This document shows, piece by piece, positions 25,496 to 35,095 of a DNA stretch of 64,000 nt (its first letter is position 1; each line of letters starts with the position of its first letter). The translations under genes were made by a program, and so were the position numbers. This DNA is from Chitinophaga sp. CB10. GTDB lineage: Bacteria; Bacteroidota; Bacteroidia; Chitinophagales; Chitinophagaceae. Under the pieces are notes generated by a model that saw nothing but the letters and a program-made list of their open reading frames with translations, was not told where the DNA came from and did not search any database. The stretch is taken from positions 62,001-126,000 of the forward strand of contig MLAV02000020.1 of NCBI GenBank assembly GCA_001870995.2, written 5' to 3'.

Positions 25496-27351
25496 GGTTG
25501 AATGATTTTAATGTTGGGCTTTGCAGGGGTTTTCATGCCCTGGCCCAGGTGATAGCCGGTATGCGGCGGCTGGTTGTAGCCCACATTCTGCCATACAATG
25601 CTGAGGCGGTATTGCGGGTCCTGCATGAGCGTGTACAGCTTCACGTCCGTCGGGATGGTAGTCGTGAAGATGCGCAGCTCCTTGTTATCGGCAGTGCGGT
25701 AGATCACTTCCTCCCGCCAGTCGCCAAACAGGTCGGCAGATAATACCGGGTTGGATTTGGTGCCATTGTTGCTGACGCAGTCGTATTGCCTTGCATCAAA
25801 CAGGCGGTTGCCCTTACTGTTCAGGTAATCCCATTTATCGATCGTGGTGCCGTTCAGCAATTCGCTCAGCACATCGCCATCCCAATAGATGCCCATGTTG
25901 CAGGAGGGAGGCGCCTTTTCGGAGATCACATTCCCTTTCGCATCAAACAGCCCCGTGATGCCTGCGCCGGCCACCCAGCATTCAGAGCCGGGGTAGCGCG
26001 GATCGATGTCCAGCGCGAGCCCGCGGCCAGGGCCTTCTCCATCTTCGCCTGCTTTTACAGATGCTTTTTTCCAAAGTATTTCACCGGTGCGGGCGTCGCG
26101 GAAGCTGGCGCCGGCATCATCAAAACGTTCCTGTATATCAAAAATTTCCAGGCCGGGATGTTCCGGATCCAGGTCCGTTACATGCAGGGCATCGCCATGA
26201 CCCAGGCCGGTGGAATACAGTCCCTGGCCGTTATCATCGATGACCATCGCCCCGTACACAATTTCATCCTTACCGTCATTGTCCAGGTCCGTCACCGTGA
26301 GGTTATGGTTCCCCTGCCCTCTGTAGGCGCGGTTTCTCCCACCCGGTTCATCACTGTCAAACGTCCAGCGGTGCGTGATCTTACCATCCTTGTAATCCCA
26401 TGCTGCGAGGACGGTGCGGGTATAGTAACCGCGGGTCATCACAAAGCTGGGATGCTTTCCATCAAGGTAGGCCACACAGGCGAGGAAGCGGTCCATACGG
26501 TTGCCGTACCCATCGCCCCAGATGGCTTTCAGCTCTTCCGTCGTCGGCGTCAGGGACGACGGATGGCGGGCGGGAATGTAGTTCGTCGTAGCCATAGCCT
26601 TACCGGTCTTACCATCGAATACCGTGAGGTATTCCGGCCCGGCGAGGATATAGCCTTTATCGTTACGCCAGTCTTTGGTACTGTCGCCAATAACATTACC
26701 CAGTGCGTCCATAGTACCGTCAGCGGTTTTCATCACCACTTCCACTTTACCGTCCCCGTCCAGGTCATAGACAAGGAACTGCGTGTAATGGGCGCCTTCG
26801 CGTATATTTTTACCGAGGTTGATCGTCCACAACAGCGTTCCATCCATTTTATAGGCTTGGAACACCGGTGGATCTGTCAGACCTGCATGAGAGTTATCGT
26901 GCGCTCTGCCGGTAGCATGCAAAATGATTTCGTAGGCCCCGTCTCCATCCACATCTCCTACCGACCCATCGTTGGCGGAATAACCCTCCGGGAGCTGCAG
27001 GGGAATGGATAAATAGGGCTTGCTGCCGGTCTTTTTGGTAAAGACTTCGCTGCTTTCCTTCTCCTTCCCGTTCACCACCATCCTCACCTGGTAACCTAGC
27101 GTGGCGGCGGTATCGGCCGCTTTATCCAACAGCCAGGTAACATTTTTAAGCGGTTGGTTATTGATTTTTACGTTACCGCGATATACGTTGAAAGCGGCAT
27201 TGTCCGGGTCCGTGACCAGGGAACGCCAGCTGACGAAGTTGCCTCCTTCCGGGGCGGCGATAGCCACCACGCCCCTGTTGAGGTACTCCATATTTCGTTG
27301 TGCCATTGCCGTTACAGGGAGCAACAGCAGACTCCATAATACTTTTTTCAT
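25492..27351 (-). CDS. Rhamnogalacturonan lyase, PL11
   Basis: A 619-residue beta-propeller lyase that cleaves the rhamnose-(1,4)-galacturonate bond of rhamnogalacturonan I by beta-elimination, leaving an unsaturated uronate. A signal peptide (MKKVLWSLLLLPVTAMA) precedes MEYLNRGVVAIAAPEGGNFVSWRSL, the typical PL11 start. Several calcium-binding loops are visible (DVDGDGAYEII, DLDGDGKVEVV, DLDNDGKDEIV, HVTDLDPEHPG), along with the C-terminal YNQPPHTGYHLGQGM signature. It overlaps the GH28 gene by 1 bp and the CE12 gene by 4 bp. It is the key backbone-cutting enzyme of the locus and identifies the substrate. Confidence 0.96.
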   Translation of the reverse strand: MKKVLWSLLLLPVTAMAQRNMEYLNRGVVAIAAPEGGNFVSWRSLVTDPDNAAFNVYRGNVKINNQPLKNVTWLLDKAADTAATLGYQVRMVVNGKEKESSEVFTKKTGSKPYLSIPLQLPEGYSANDGSVGDVDGDGAYEIILHATGRAHDNSHAGLTDPPVFQAYKMDGTLLWTINLGKNIREGAHYTQFLVYDLDGDGKVEVVMKTADGTMDALGNVIGDSTKDWRNDKGYILAGPEYLTVFDGKTGKAMATTNYIPARHPSSLTPTTEELKAIWGDGYGNRMDRFLACVAYLDGKHPSFVMTRGYYTRTVLAAWDYKDGKITHRWTFDSDEPGGRNRAYRGQGNHNLTVTDLDNDGKDEIVYGAMVIDDNGQGLYSTGLGHGDALHVTDLDPEHPGLEIFDIQERFDDAGASFRDARTGEILWKKASVKAGEDGEGPGRGLALDIDPRYPGSECWVAGAGITGLFDAKGNVISEKAPPSCNMGIYWDGDVLSELLNGTTIDKWDYLNSKGNRLFDARQYDCVSNNGTKSNPVLSADLFGDWREEVIYRTADNKELRIFTTTIPTDVKLYTLMQDPQYRLSIVWQNVGYNQPPHTGYHLGQGMKTPAKPNIKIIQP

Positions 27352-28760
27352 TACTCGTTAATTTGAACGTTTTTCGAGTCTGTTACCTGGAAAGGTTTTT
27401 TATCGGCAGCGTTGAGTGTACTGTTGGTGATGGTCCAGTCCTGTACCTGTGTGAGCGTGCCCTTGCTTTCAGCCGTGATGTCCAGCTGATCGAAGCGGAA
27501 GTTTTCCAGCTGCGAGGTAGGCAGGCCCTGCGCGGTAATGATCCGGCGCACCGCCTTGGCTTTGATATTGCTCACATGCACATTGCGGAAATGCGGCGTG
27601 CCCCGTTCAGGCGTTACCTGCATCAGCATCGTTTTCCAGTGTACGGGAATGGAATCCGGGTTGTAACCTTCAGGCAAAGTGGAGTAGCTGTAAGCGGGGT
27701 TCCAGTTCATGGTGAAATGGAAAGCCGTGGTTACTTCCTCCATATGAATGTTGTTGAAATAAATATCTTCTACAATGCCGCCCCGCGTAGTGGCCGACTT
27801 GATATGAAACCCATTCGTAGTGCCTTTGGCTTGCAGGTCCGTTGCGAGTACGTGGCGGATGCCGCCGGAGGTTTCGCTGCCCAGCGTGAGCAGCCCGCCG
27901 CCCCTGCGGGCAATGCATTTGCGGATCACTACATATTCCGTAGGCCTGTTTACCCGCAGCCCGTCATAATCCCGGCCGGCCTTCAGGCAGAAGTCATCGT
28001 CGTTGCAATCAATATCGCAGTTTTGAATCAGCACCCAGGTGGAGGAATCCACATCGATGCCGTCCGTACTCGGGCCTGTACCGTCTTCATTGTTGCGGAT
28101 CACCAGCCCGTCTACCGTGATGCGGGTGGAGTACAGCAGGTGTACCGTCCAGAAGCCGGCGTTCTTGATGGTAACATTTTTCAGCGTCACATCTTCGGAC
28201 TCCTGCACCAGCAGTGTGCGTACGCGTTTGGAATCGTAATCCACGATCCAGCGCAGCCCTTTCGGCTCGTAGTCTTCCTTGCGCATCTTCCAGTATTTAT
28301 CCCAGCAGAAGCGGCCCCGCGCGTTGATCACGCCCTCCCCTTCCAGCGATGCATTTTTCACTTTCAGGAGGTTGATCATAGCGGCCGGCCATCTCATTTC
28401 AATGCCTGCAATACGGGTATCAATCTCCGGGTAATCTTCAAAACGCTGGGAGCCCAGCAGGGTAACCCCCTTGTCTATACGTAAACGGACATTATTTTTC
28501 AGGAATATAGCGCCGGTCACATAGGTACCCGGCTTAAACGCCACAATGCCGCCTCCTTTGGCCGCGCAGGCATCAATCGCCTTTTGAATGGCTTTGGTAT
28601 TAACGGTCACCGTATCGCTTACCGCGCCATAGGTATTGGCATAATACACCGTTGTGCCTTTGGGCGCCGTGGCGGCCCCCACTTTTTTCACCCAGTCTAA
28701 CTGTTGCGCATGCACGGACAGGGTAAATAAACAAAGTATCAGTAACGCGGATCTCATCAT
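27351..28760 (-). CDS. Polygalacturonase/rhamnogalacturonan hydrolase-like, GH28
   Basis: A 469-residue right-handed beta-helix hydrolase of galacturonic-acid linkages. A signal peptide ends near VHAQQ. The GH28 active-site blocks are present: STDGIDVDSS (231-240) with the first catalytic Asp, NDDD (253-256) with the Asp pair, LGSETSGG (293-300) in place of the classic GHG-type His block, and HIKS (319-322) for substrate Lys binding. The GSE variant is common in rhamnogalacturonan- and exo-acting branches, so it need not be an endo-polygalacturonase. It abuts PL11 (TAATG overlap) and follows GH43 after 68 bp. Confidence 0.94.
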   Translation of the reverse strand: MMRSALLILCLFTLSVHAQQLDWVKKVGAATAPKGTTVYYANTYGAVSDTVTVNTKAIQKAIDACAAKGGGIVAFKPGTYVTGAIFLKNNVRLRIDKGVTLLGSQRFEDYPEIDTRIAGIEMRWPAAMINLLKVKNASLEGEGVINARGRFCWDKYWKMRKEDYEPKGLRWIVDYDSKRVRTLLVQESEDVTLKNVTIKNAGFWTVHLLYSTRITVDGLVIRNNEDGTGPSTDGIDVDSSTWVLIQNCDIDCNDDDFCLKAGRDYDGLRVNRPTEYVVIRKCIARRGGGLLTLGSETSGGIRHVLATDLQAKGTTNGFHIKSATTRGGIVEDIYFNNIHMEEVTTAFHFTMNWNPAYSYSTLPEGYNPDSIPVHWKTMLMQVTPERGTPHFRNVHVSNIKAKAVRRIITAQGLPTSQLENFRFDQLDITAESKGTLTQVQDWTITNSTLNAADKKPFQVTDSKNVQINE

Positions 28761-28828
28761 AACGGTAATTATCGGTGATCAAAATACAAGTTCCATTCTG
28801 TCAAACTATCCTGTGCCTACCTGTATTA

Positions 28829-29755
28829 CTACCGGGGCAGGCGGTCAAATATCGCGGCGCTGACCTGGAATACGGACCCATGGCGAATTCCGGCAGGGAG
28901 CTGCAATTTTTCTGATTCGTCCGTCACGGTGTTGCCATGCACGCGCACCACGCCGTATTTATGATCCCGGTACTTGTCAAAATACACCAGCCAATCCTCA
29001 CCGCCGCGCAAGGCCGTAGGCCCTTCCGCCCAATAGTTGCCTGTAACAGGCCCGCCGCTCATCACATAGCCGCCGGTGAGCTTTTTGCTGTACGCAACGC
29101 GCAGGTGCTTCTTAGGCGGATTACGGGTTTCGTCTTTGAAGAACATCACCCATCGCTTCCCATCCCGCTGGATGGTGGCGTCTATGCAGTTAAATCCCGG
29201 ATCATACAGCAGTTTAGCAGGACTGTACGTTTTAAAATCCCGCGTGAGCGTGTAGTACAGGCGGTGGTTATATCCGTCATCCCCGGTGGAATCGCCGGCC
29301 TGGAAGCGGCCCGGTATAGTGGTAGCCCAATAGATCATGTACTGCCGCGAAGCCGGGTCGTAGGTGATTTCCGGCGCCCAGCAATTCAGTGCGGCAGGTT
29401 CATGCGCCATCACGGGAATGGTCTGCTGTTCGCTCCAATGCACCAGGTCAGGAGAGGAAGCGTACCCGATCGTCCGCTCCTTCCAGCTCACCGTCCATAC
29501 CAGGTGGAATAACTGGTCCGGCCCCTGGATGATGCAGGGATCCCGCATGAGCTTATCCGTGCCGGCAGTTGGCTTCAGCAGGGAGCTGTCCCCGTTGAGC
29601 GCAGTCCATTTATAACCATCACGGCTATACGCCAAATGCAATCCATCCTTCCCGTTATTTTTGAAATAACAGAAGAGGTACACCGGCGGCGTTTTCACCT
29701 GCGCCATCGCGCCCATACCTGTCCATACTAACAGGAATAACAACCATCTCTTCAT
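28829..29755 (-). CDS. Glycoside hydrolase family 43-like arabinosidase/galactosidase
   Basis: A 308-residue five-bladed beta-propeller protein. A signal peptide (MKRWLLFLLVWTGMGAMAQ) is followed by family-43-type blocks: MRDPCII with Asp72, CWAPEITYDP (125-134), NCIDATIQRDGKRWVMFF with Asp192, and YWAEGPTAL with Glu244 as the likely general acid. Such enzymes remove arabinofuranose, xylose or galactose side chains. In this locus it probably trims arabinan or galactan side chains of rhamnogalacturonan I. The subfamily cannot be assigned by eye. Spacing to the upstream DUF4450-like gene is 9 bp. Confidence 0.85.
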   Translation of the reverse strand: MKRWLLFLLVWTGMGAMAQVKTPPVYLFCYFKNNGKDGLHLAYSRDGYKWTALNGDSSLLKPTAGTDKLMRDPCIIQGPDQLFHLVWTVSWKERTIGYASSPDLVHWSEQQTIPVMAHEPAALNCWAPEITYDPASRQYMIYWATTIPGRFQAGDSTGDDGYNHRLYYTLTRDFKTYSPAKLLYDPGFNCIDATIQRDGKRWVMFFKDETRNPPKKHLRVAYSKKLTGGYVMSGGPVTGNYWAEGPTALRGGEDWLVYFDKYRDHKYGVVRVHGNTVTDESEKLQLPAGIRHGSVFQVSAAIFDRLPR

Positions 29756-29764
29756 AAAAAAATT

Positions 29765-32700
29765 TTACCTGCATAATGTGAGGGACATCAGTCCTATTAC
29801 CACATCGTTGGCCGCTGTGTGTATGCTCAGTGCCGCCAGCGTTTTATCCGGCCGCAACGGCATTGGCAGCACAGTGGCCGCACCGCCGTCTACCGCCCTG
29901 GTGGAAAAACCTTTGATAGAGGCATAGCGTTCCAACCCATGGGCAAACCTGCCCTGCTTCAGGTAAAGCCTTTCCGGCACAGGGGCATCGGTGGTGAAGG
30001 CTTTGCCGTCGTTGAGGAGGTCCTGCTCAATCGGCCACCAGTTTTGCGGATTACGCAGCAGCAGCGTATCGCTGCTGCCGTCCGTATAGACCACTTTTAC
30101 AAAACCGTTGGTCATCCGGCTCTGCATGGCGTTGGTAGAGCCGGCCATCAGCAGCCATGCGCCTTTGGCCTTACCGGAAAGCGGAATAGTAACGCTGTCC
30201 GGGTAATTATCCCACAGGGACGTATATACGATATTTTTGGCCGACGAATCACCCGGCGTTTGAAACGGTACGCCGGCAGTATTACGCACTTCACTGGCCG
30301 CGCCGGCAGCGGCTCTCAGGCCACTGTCGTCAATCACGGCTGTAGCCAGCGGATAACACCAGTTGCCAATACCTTGTACAGGTAATTGCAAGGTGGGCAC
30401 GGCCGGGCGCGGACTTAAATATTGCTGCTGAAAGATGTCCGTCACCTTGCTGTTAAAATATTTTGCCAGCGGCACCGCCTCGTATTGCGTACCGAATTCG
30501 CCGGCATTGCTCACCGCCACCGCCTTGCGGGGCTTGTGATTGGCTACCCACCAGGAGAAGCCATTTTGTTCATATTTCGCAAAGCTCACCAGTTCCATCT
30601 CTTTCTTTTCGATTACCGGAAGCTTGTCTGTCAAGCCATTGGGCGGGGTAGTCACCACTACTTCATACGCTGCAGCTATCGGCAAAGCGATCGTAATCGC
30701 CGGGCCGCCCATTGCATCCTGCAGGGGTTTATAAGCCGCCGGCTTGCCATTTACCTTCACCACGATACCGTCTGTAGCGCTGACCGGCAGCTGCATGCTC
30801 ACCTGCAGGCGCTTCCTGAAAGCAGGCTGCACCCGGTAAGTGGCGGTATGTTTATTTCGTTTGTACGTAAACGTTATATCCGGCGTTTGAATGGAAGCAT
30901 GGTCCCACCCCGCAGGAAACCCGGGCTGCAACAGGAGCTTACCATTCAGCGCATCCGGCTGTATGCCGAAGAGCCCTTCCACCAGGGAGCGGGCGGCCAT
31001 GGCTACAGGGTCCGCAAAATCACGGTAGAGTTCCCCGCGGATGGCATCTTCCTTTGCCAGCTGTTCAAAGTTGCCGGGGGAAGAGCCCATGAACATACTC
31101 TCCACCAGCGCGCTGCGCCAGAGGCGGTACGCCTCTTCAGGATTGCCGCCCTGCCAGTAAGCGAGGGCCGTGTGCAGGTTTTCCGCCAGCGCTACGTTGT
31201 TGAGCGACCACGTATAGGGTTGCCAGTTAGTAGTGCTGAGCAGGTACATATCTTTAGCGATGGGGATATGCGGAATGTATTCGTCAATATAACGCAGGCA
31301 GGAGTATGCCTGGAAAGGATCCGCCACCTTGGAGTCCAGCGCATGATACACCGTCCACAACGCAGCGTTGGGATGCAGCAGCTGCTTTCCCATTTTATCT
31401 TTATACTCCGCAAACCAGCCTTTATCCGCCATCCACAGCTGTTGCTGCATGGCGTTCAGGATATGCGCCGCCTCTTTTTCGTAAGGCCGGGCATCTTCAC
31501 CAATCAGCTTCGCCAGCCTGGCCGCGGTAGCATTGGAGTAGTAGTTATAAGCAGAGGAATGCGTAACGCCGCCGCCGCTGTATTGCAGGGCGTCGCTGGC
31601 CCAGATGCAGGCATAGGCATCATAGAGGCCGTCCCCATCGGCATCGAAATTTCTTTTTTCCCAGGCCAGGTGGCGTTTGATCACCGGCCACATTTCCTTC
31701 ACATAGGCTGTATCGCCCGTCCAGTTGAAATGCCGCAGCAGCTGGTCAATGAACACGAGGTTCATATCGTAGTGGTGCGCGCGGATATCTCCGTTAGGAT
31801 TCCTGCATATATACCCATCACTGAACATTGCCGTGCCGATCTTTTCCAGCTGCCGGGCCAGATGCAGCGCCGTATCCGCCACCACTCCCAGCACGGGCGG
31901 GGTGGTAACCTGGCTTTTGGCATAGCTGGAAAAATGTTCCCGCGCGCGGTCGTGCCAGCCCAGCACATCGCCGAGGTATGCGCCGCGCCAGGCGTTGAGC
32001 CGCATGCGCCAGGCAACAGCGCCATGCAGGAAGGTCGGGCTTTCCCATACCGCGTCCGCGGCGAGCGCCAGCGCGCCGCCCAGGTTATTGATACAGGAAT
32101 CCGGGGTATTCACCCTGATCCGGTTGGCCATGTTGCCGGCCGCTGCTTTGGTGTCGTCAAACAGGCCGGCTAAGTCCAGGGGGTTTTCTCCTGTTTGGAG
32201 AGAAAAATCAGTGACGCCGTTAACGAGCGTAAGTTGACTAACCAGTATAGCGGCGCGGTGTGCCGGTTGTGACAGTGCCGCAGGGATCTGCGCCGCCTCC
32301 TGTAAACCCGTTGCTTCACCGATCCCTAAGGTAGCGCCCCGCGGGAATACGCCGGAAATGTACTTCCCATTCGGGAGTTGCAGCCGGAACTGTTCCTTCC
32401 CCGTCAGCGCATAGGTATTACCGGCGCAATTGGCTTCATGCAGGTCAAACAGGTTGGGCGAGTCCGCCCCGATGTCCCCATCCCGGCTAAACTTTTTTCC
32501 GCTGGCGCCGCCATACACGCAGTACAGCGTGACGCCTCCCGGCAGCTGCTGCGCGTTGAACCGCGCAATCAACCCTTCCGCCCTGTACAGCGCCATAACG
32601 GTAAGCGTAAGCCTGCCGTTGCCTAACAGCGGATCCCTGATTTCGTACCGCATAGCGCCCTGCCCGTAGCGGGCAGTAATGTCCTTAGCGTCCTGCAGCC

Positions 32701-32956
32701 ATTTGATGTTGCCGCCGCTTTTGATGGCAAACCGCAGGTTGCCGCCCATGCCGGGCAGGTACAGTGCAAACACGGGCTGGTCCCCCGCTTCCACGCGGAA
32801 GCCGGAATTGCCGCCATACAAGGCGCGATTGTACTTCAGTGTGCCGTTATGGATTACAAAATCGCCCTGCTGCGGCAGGTAACGCATTTCGCGCTGCGCC
32901 GCCGCAGTGGCCGCCAGCAGGCAGCAGCCCGCCGCTATTAATATTATCTTTCGCAT
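29765..32956 (-). CDS. Large exported (alpha/alpha)6 glycosidase-like protein (DUF4450-type)
   Basis: A 1063-residue exported protein; the signal peptide ends near TAAAQ. An N-terminal beta-sandwich (about 25-270) leads to a six-hairpin helical-barrel region (about 300-690), with WESPTFLHGAVAWRMRLNAWRG, AHHYDMNLVFIDQLLRHFNW, FDADGDGLYDAYACIWASD and SSPGNFEQLAKEDAIRGELY. This is followed by beta domains and a C-terminal jelly-roll-like part. The layout resembles alpha-L-rhamnosidase or GH95/GH65-like clans, and I associate it with DUF4450, but no characterised family is certain. Its position among RG-I enzymes suggests a side-chain or backbone exo-glycosidase. It is a good candidate for a new activity. 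Confidence 0.7.
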   Translation of the reverse strand: MRKIILIAAGCCLLAATAAAQREMRYLPQQGDFVIHNGTLKYNRALYGGNSGFRVEAGDQPVFALYLPGMGGNLRFAIKSGGNIKWLQDAKDITARYGQGAMRYEIRDPLLGNGRLTLTVMALYRAEGLIARFNAQQLPGGVTLYCVYGGASGKKFSRDGDIGADSPNLFDLHEANCAGNTYALTGKEQFRLQLPNGKYISGVFPRGATLGIGEATGLQEAAQIPAALSQPAHRAAILVSQLTLVNGVTDFSLQTGENPLDLAGLFDDTKAAAGNMANRIRVNTPDSCINNLGGALALAADAVWESPTFLHGAVAWRMRLNAWRGAYLGDVLGWHDRAREHFSSYAKSQVTTPPVLGVVADTALHLARQLEKIGTAMFSDGYICRNPNGDIRAHHYDMNLVFIDQLLRHFNWTGDTAYVKEMWPVIKRHLAWEKRNFDADGDGLYDAYACIWASDALQYSGGGVTHSSAYNYYSNATAARLAKLIGEDARPYEKEAAHILNAMQQQLWMADKGWFAEYKDKMGKQLLHPNAALWTVYHALDSKVADPFQAYSCLRYIDEYIPHIPIAKDMYLLSTTNWQPYTWSLNNVALAENLHTALAYWQGGNPEEAYRLWRSALVESMFMGSSPGNFEQLAKEDAIRGELYRDFADPVAMAARSLVEGLFGIQPDALNGKLLLQPGFPAGWDHASIQTPDITFTYKRNKHTATYRVQPAFRKRLQVSMQLPVSATDGIVVKVNGKPAAYKPLQDAMGGPAITIALPIAAAYEVVVTTPPNGLTDKLPVIEKKEMELVSFAKYEQNGFSWWVANHKPRKAVAVSNAGEFGTQYEAVPLAKYFNSKVTDIFQQQYLSPRPAVPTLQLPVQGIGNWCYPLATAVIDDSGLRAAAGAASEVRNTAGVPFQTPGDSSAKNIVYTSLWDNYPDSVTIPLSGKAKGAWLLMAGSTNAMQSRMTNGFVKVVYTDGSSDTLLLRNPQNWWPIEQDLLNDGKAFTTDAPVPERLYLKQGRFAHGLERYASIKGFSTRAVDGGAATVLPMPLRPDKTLAALSIHTAANDVVIGLMSLTLCR

Positions 32957-32992
32957 GTCGCTTTCCGTTGTGCAATAACTGCTTCGCGCTGG

Positions 32993-35095
32993 TTAAAATA
33001 TCTTCGTGAAGCCTTCGTACTTCACCTTCCATTGTCCATTATCCGGGAATCCGCTCTTCAGCGCAGGATCCGCCGCCGTGCCGGCGCACATCATGGCCAC
33101 GGCGCTCAGCAGTCCGCCGTTGCCCGGCAGGTAGATAGTCAGGCGCTCGTCCTGGAAATTGTGCCCATTCACCAGGTAGGTGTTGGTCCGGATCGGTTTT
33201 AACAACGCCTGCACCGCCAGCTCCGGCTGGTGGAGGCGCGTGGCCGCCATGGCCGTGAGGGGGAAATCCCAGCCCCAGGTATCTTCCCATCTCCACTTAT
33301 CCCATACCAGCTGCAAAGTACGCAGCATGGTAGCGGTATCCAAGGCCGGACTGCCGGGGATGCTGGCATAGGCGCCCAATACCGCCGGATGATCCCCGAG
33401 GTAACGGCTATTCGTATAGCCGTCCGGGTTGCTTTCTGCCGGCAAATACACGCCGTTCAGCACCGGCAAGGGAGCCAGCCCGGCGCAAACGGCATCCCAT
33501 TTGGCTACCCGCGGCAAGCCGGCTCTTTCCCGCCACTGTTGCGCGGTTTGCAATGCCCAATGCCAATAGGCCAGTTCGTAGGTAGGATTATAAGTTTGTA
33601 ACGGATCAAAACATTCCTGCGCAGGGATCAGGCCCGGTCCCAGGTTGTAACGGCGCCTGACGGAATCGTAGCTTGCATAATCAGCCATGAACTCCGCGGT
33701 TTTAAACACCAGGTCCGCATATTTTTTGATCACCGCAGGGGACTCCTGGCGGCTCCTGTACAACAACTCCGTCATGTATATAAAGTGCGGCTGCTGCCAT
33801 AACAGGAACGCCCCTACGGAGGAAGGCGATTCATCCCCGCTGTGGTCCACCATCTTCTGCCAGCGCAGGCCGCTGTAATGCTGCCGTTGCGCCAGCTGCT
33901 CCGCCTTGGCAGATACCGTACGGTACCAGTCCAGGCTTTTTTCCATCAGCTCCGGCCGGCCCCACAACGCAAAATGCACGGCATGCCACCAGTGCATTTC
34001 CAGGTGAGGTTTGCCGTACCAGCTGTTATAGGTAAGCCCCGTTTCCTGCGGCGGAAAATTACCGGCGCATTGCAGCCTGGTCAGGTATTGGGATAACACC
34101 ACCCTGCGCTCTATTTCCTTCGCACGGGGGTCCGTACTGCCGGCAAAATCAACCGCGGCGCCGCTTTCCCAGAACGCTTTCCAACCGGCGGCACTGCTCT
34201 CTTCCACGGCTGCTGCTGATAAGCGTTTAAATGAGGGCTGGGGCATAAAGGATACCACGAATGCAAAGGCAGCAGGCCGCGCGGGTGTTACCGCATAAAC
34301 GTTGTCCCCTGCCCGGGCGACCTTAGTTTCTCCCCCTATATTTATAAACCATTTATTGGTGTCCGCTGTACAAGCTATCGTGCTACCATTTAACGCGGTA
34401 GTTAATTTCGTATAGCCTTTGAAGTTATCATTCACATCTTTCCATCCGCCGGTGGGCGCTGCCACACGCACCAGTACTTTCAGCCTGCCGGCGGCCACCA
34501 GGGGCGATTTCACTCGGAACCCAACGGCATCGCCGGATTGGTGGCAACTGGTGATAACCTCCACCGGCGTGCCTTCCACCGTGAAGCGACTCGTAATAAT
34601 TCCTGTATAGAGGTCCAGCTGCTGACGGATATTTTTGATATCCGCCGCCGTAGCCACCTGCCTGTTTTGCAGCAAGATTTCCAGCCCTACGCTCCCGAGC
34701 TGCAGCCGGTGAGGATTTACGCGGAAGTATTCCACCGCCTCCTTACTGCGCTCGGGAGATTTCACCTGTACGGAATACGGCCGGTCCTGGCCCTGCAAAT
34801 GATAGCTTTTTAAGGTTTCCTCAAATTTGTATTGGTTGGTATTGGGGAAGCTGTGCCAGCCCCATTCCGACTGCGTCCCCAGCGGCACGCCACCGGCGTA
34901 CAGCGCAGGAAACGTCTGCATGCCGGTAGCATCCACGGTAAACGCAAAGCGGCCGTTGCCTACTGACAGCGACGACAAGCTGTCTATCTGCCGTACCTCC
35001 ACGTTGTGGCGGCTGACTACTTCGTGGCGATTGATACGCTGCGCCTGGGCGGCGTAAGCCATACCCAGCAAAAGCGCGATCATATAGGTTCTCAT
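32993..35095 (-). CDS. Exported GH65/GH95-like (alpha/alpha)6 glycosidase
   Basis: A 700-residue exported protein. The signal peptide ends at AYAAQAQ. An N-terminal beta-sandwich contains SLSSLSVGNGRFAFTVDATGMQTF and TQSEWGWHSFPN. A helical barrel follows, with NSWYGKPHLEMHWWHAVHFALWGRPELMEKSLDWY, MVDHSGDESPSSVGAF, GLIPAQECFDPLQTYNPTYELAYW (a candidate acid Glu in AQE) and DKWRWEDTWGWDFPLTAMAATR. The fold resembles GH65/GH95 clan proteins, but the usual GH65 motifs are not exact, so the reaction is unknown. Its start overlaps the GH2 stop by 4 bp (ATGA), implying coupled synthesis and a shared substrate. Confidence 0.68.
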   Translation of the reverse strand: MRTYMIALLLGMAYAAQAQRINRHEVVSRHNVEVRQIDSLSSLSVGNGRFAFTVDATGMQTFPALYAGGVPLGTQSEWGWHSFPNTNQYKFEETLKSYHLQGQDRPYSVQVKSPERSKEAVEYFRVNPHRLQLGSVGLEILLQNRQVATAADIKNIRQQLDLYTGIITSRFTVEGTPVEVITSCHQSGDAVGFRVKSPLVAAGRLKVLVRVAAPTGGWKDVNDNFKGYTKLTTALNGSTIACTADTNKWFINIGGETKVARAGDNVYAVTPARPAAFAFVVSFMPQPSFKRLSAAAVEESSAAGWKAFWESGAAVDFAGSTDPRAKEIERRVVLSQYLTRLQCAGNFPPQETGLTYNSWYGKPHLEMHWWHAVHFALWGRPELMEKSLDWYRTVSAKAEQLAQRQHYSGLRWQKMVDHSGDESPSSVGAFLLWQQPHFIYMTELLYRSRQESPAVIKKYADLVFKTAEFMADYASYDSVRRRYNLGPGLIPAQECFDPLQTYNPTYELAYWHWALQTAQQWRERAGLPRVAKWDAVCAGLAPLPVLNGVYLPAESNPDGYTNSRYLGDHPAVLGAYASIPGSPALDTATMLRTLQLVWDKWRWEDTWGWDFPLTAMAATRLHQPELAVQALLKPIRTNTYLVNGHNFQDERLTIYLPGNGGLLSAVAMMCAGTAADPALKSGFPDNGQWKVKYEGFTKIF

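Noticed and set aside
29765..32956. Assignment of the 1063-residue protein as GH78 alpha-L-rhamnosidase
   Set aside because: The helical-barrel layout is similar, but the conserved GH78 acidic motifs were not found; left as DUF4450-like glycosidase.
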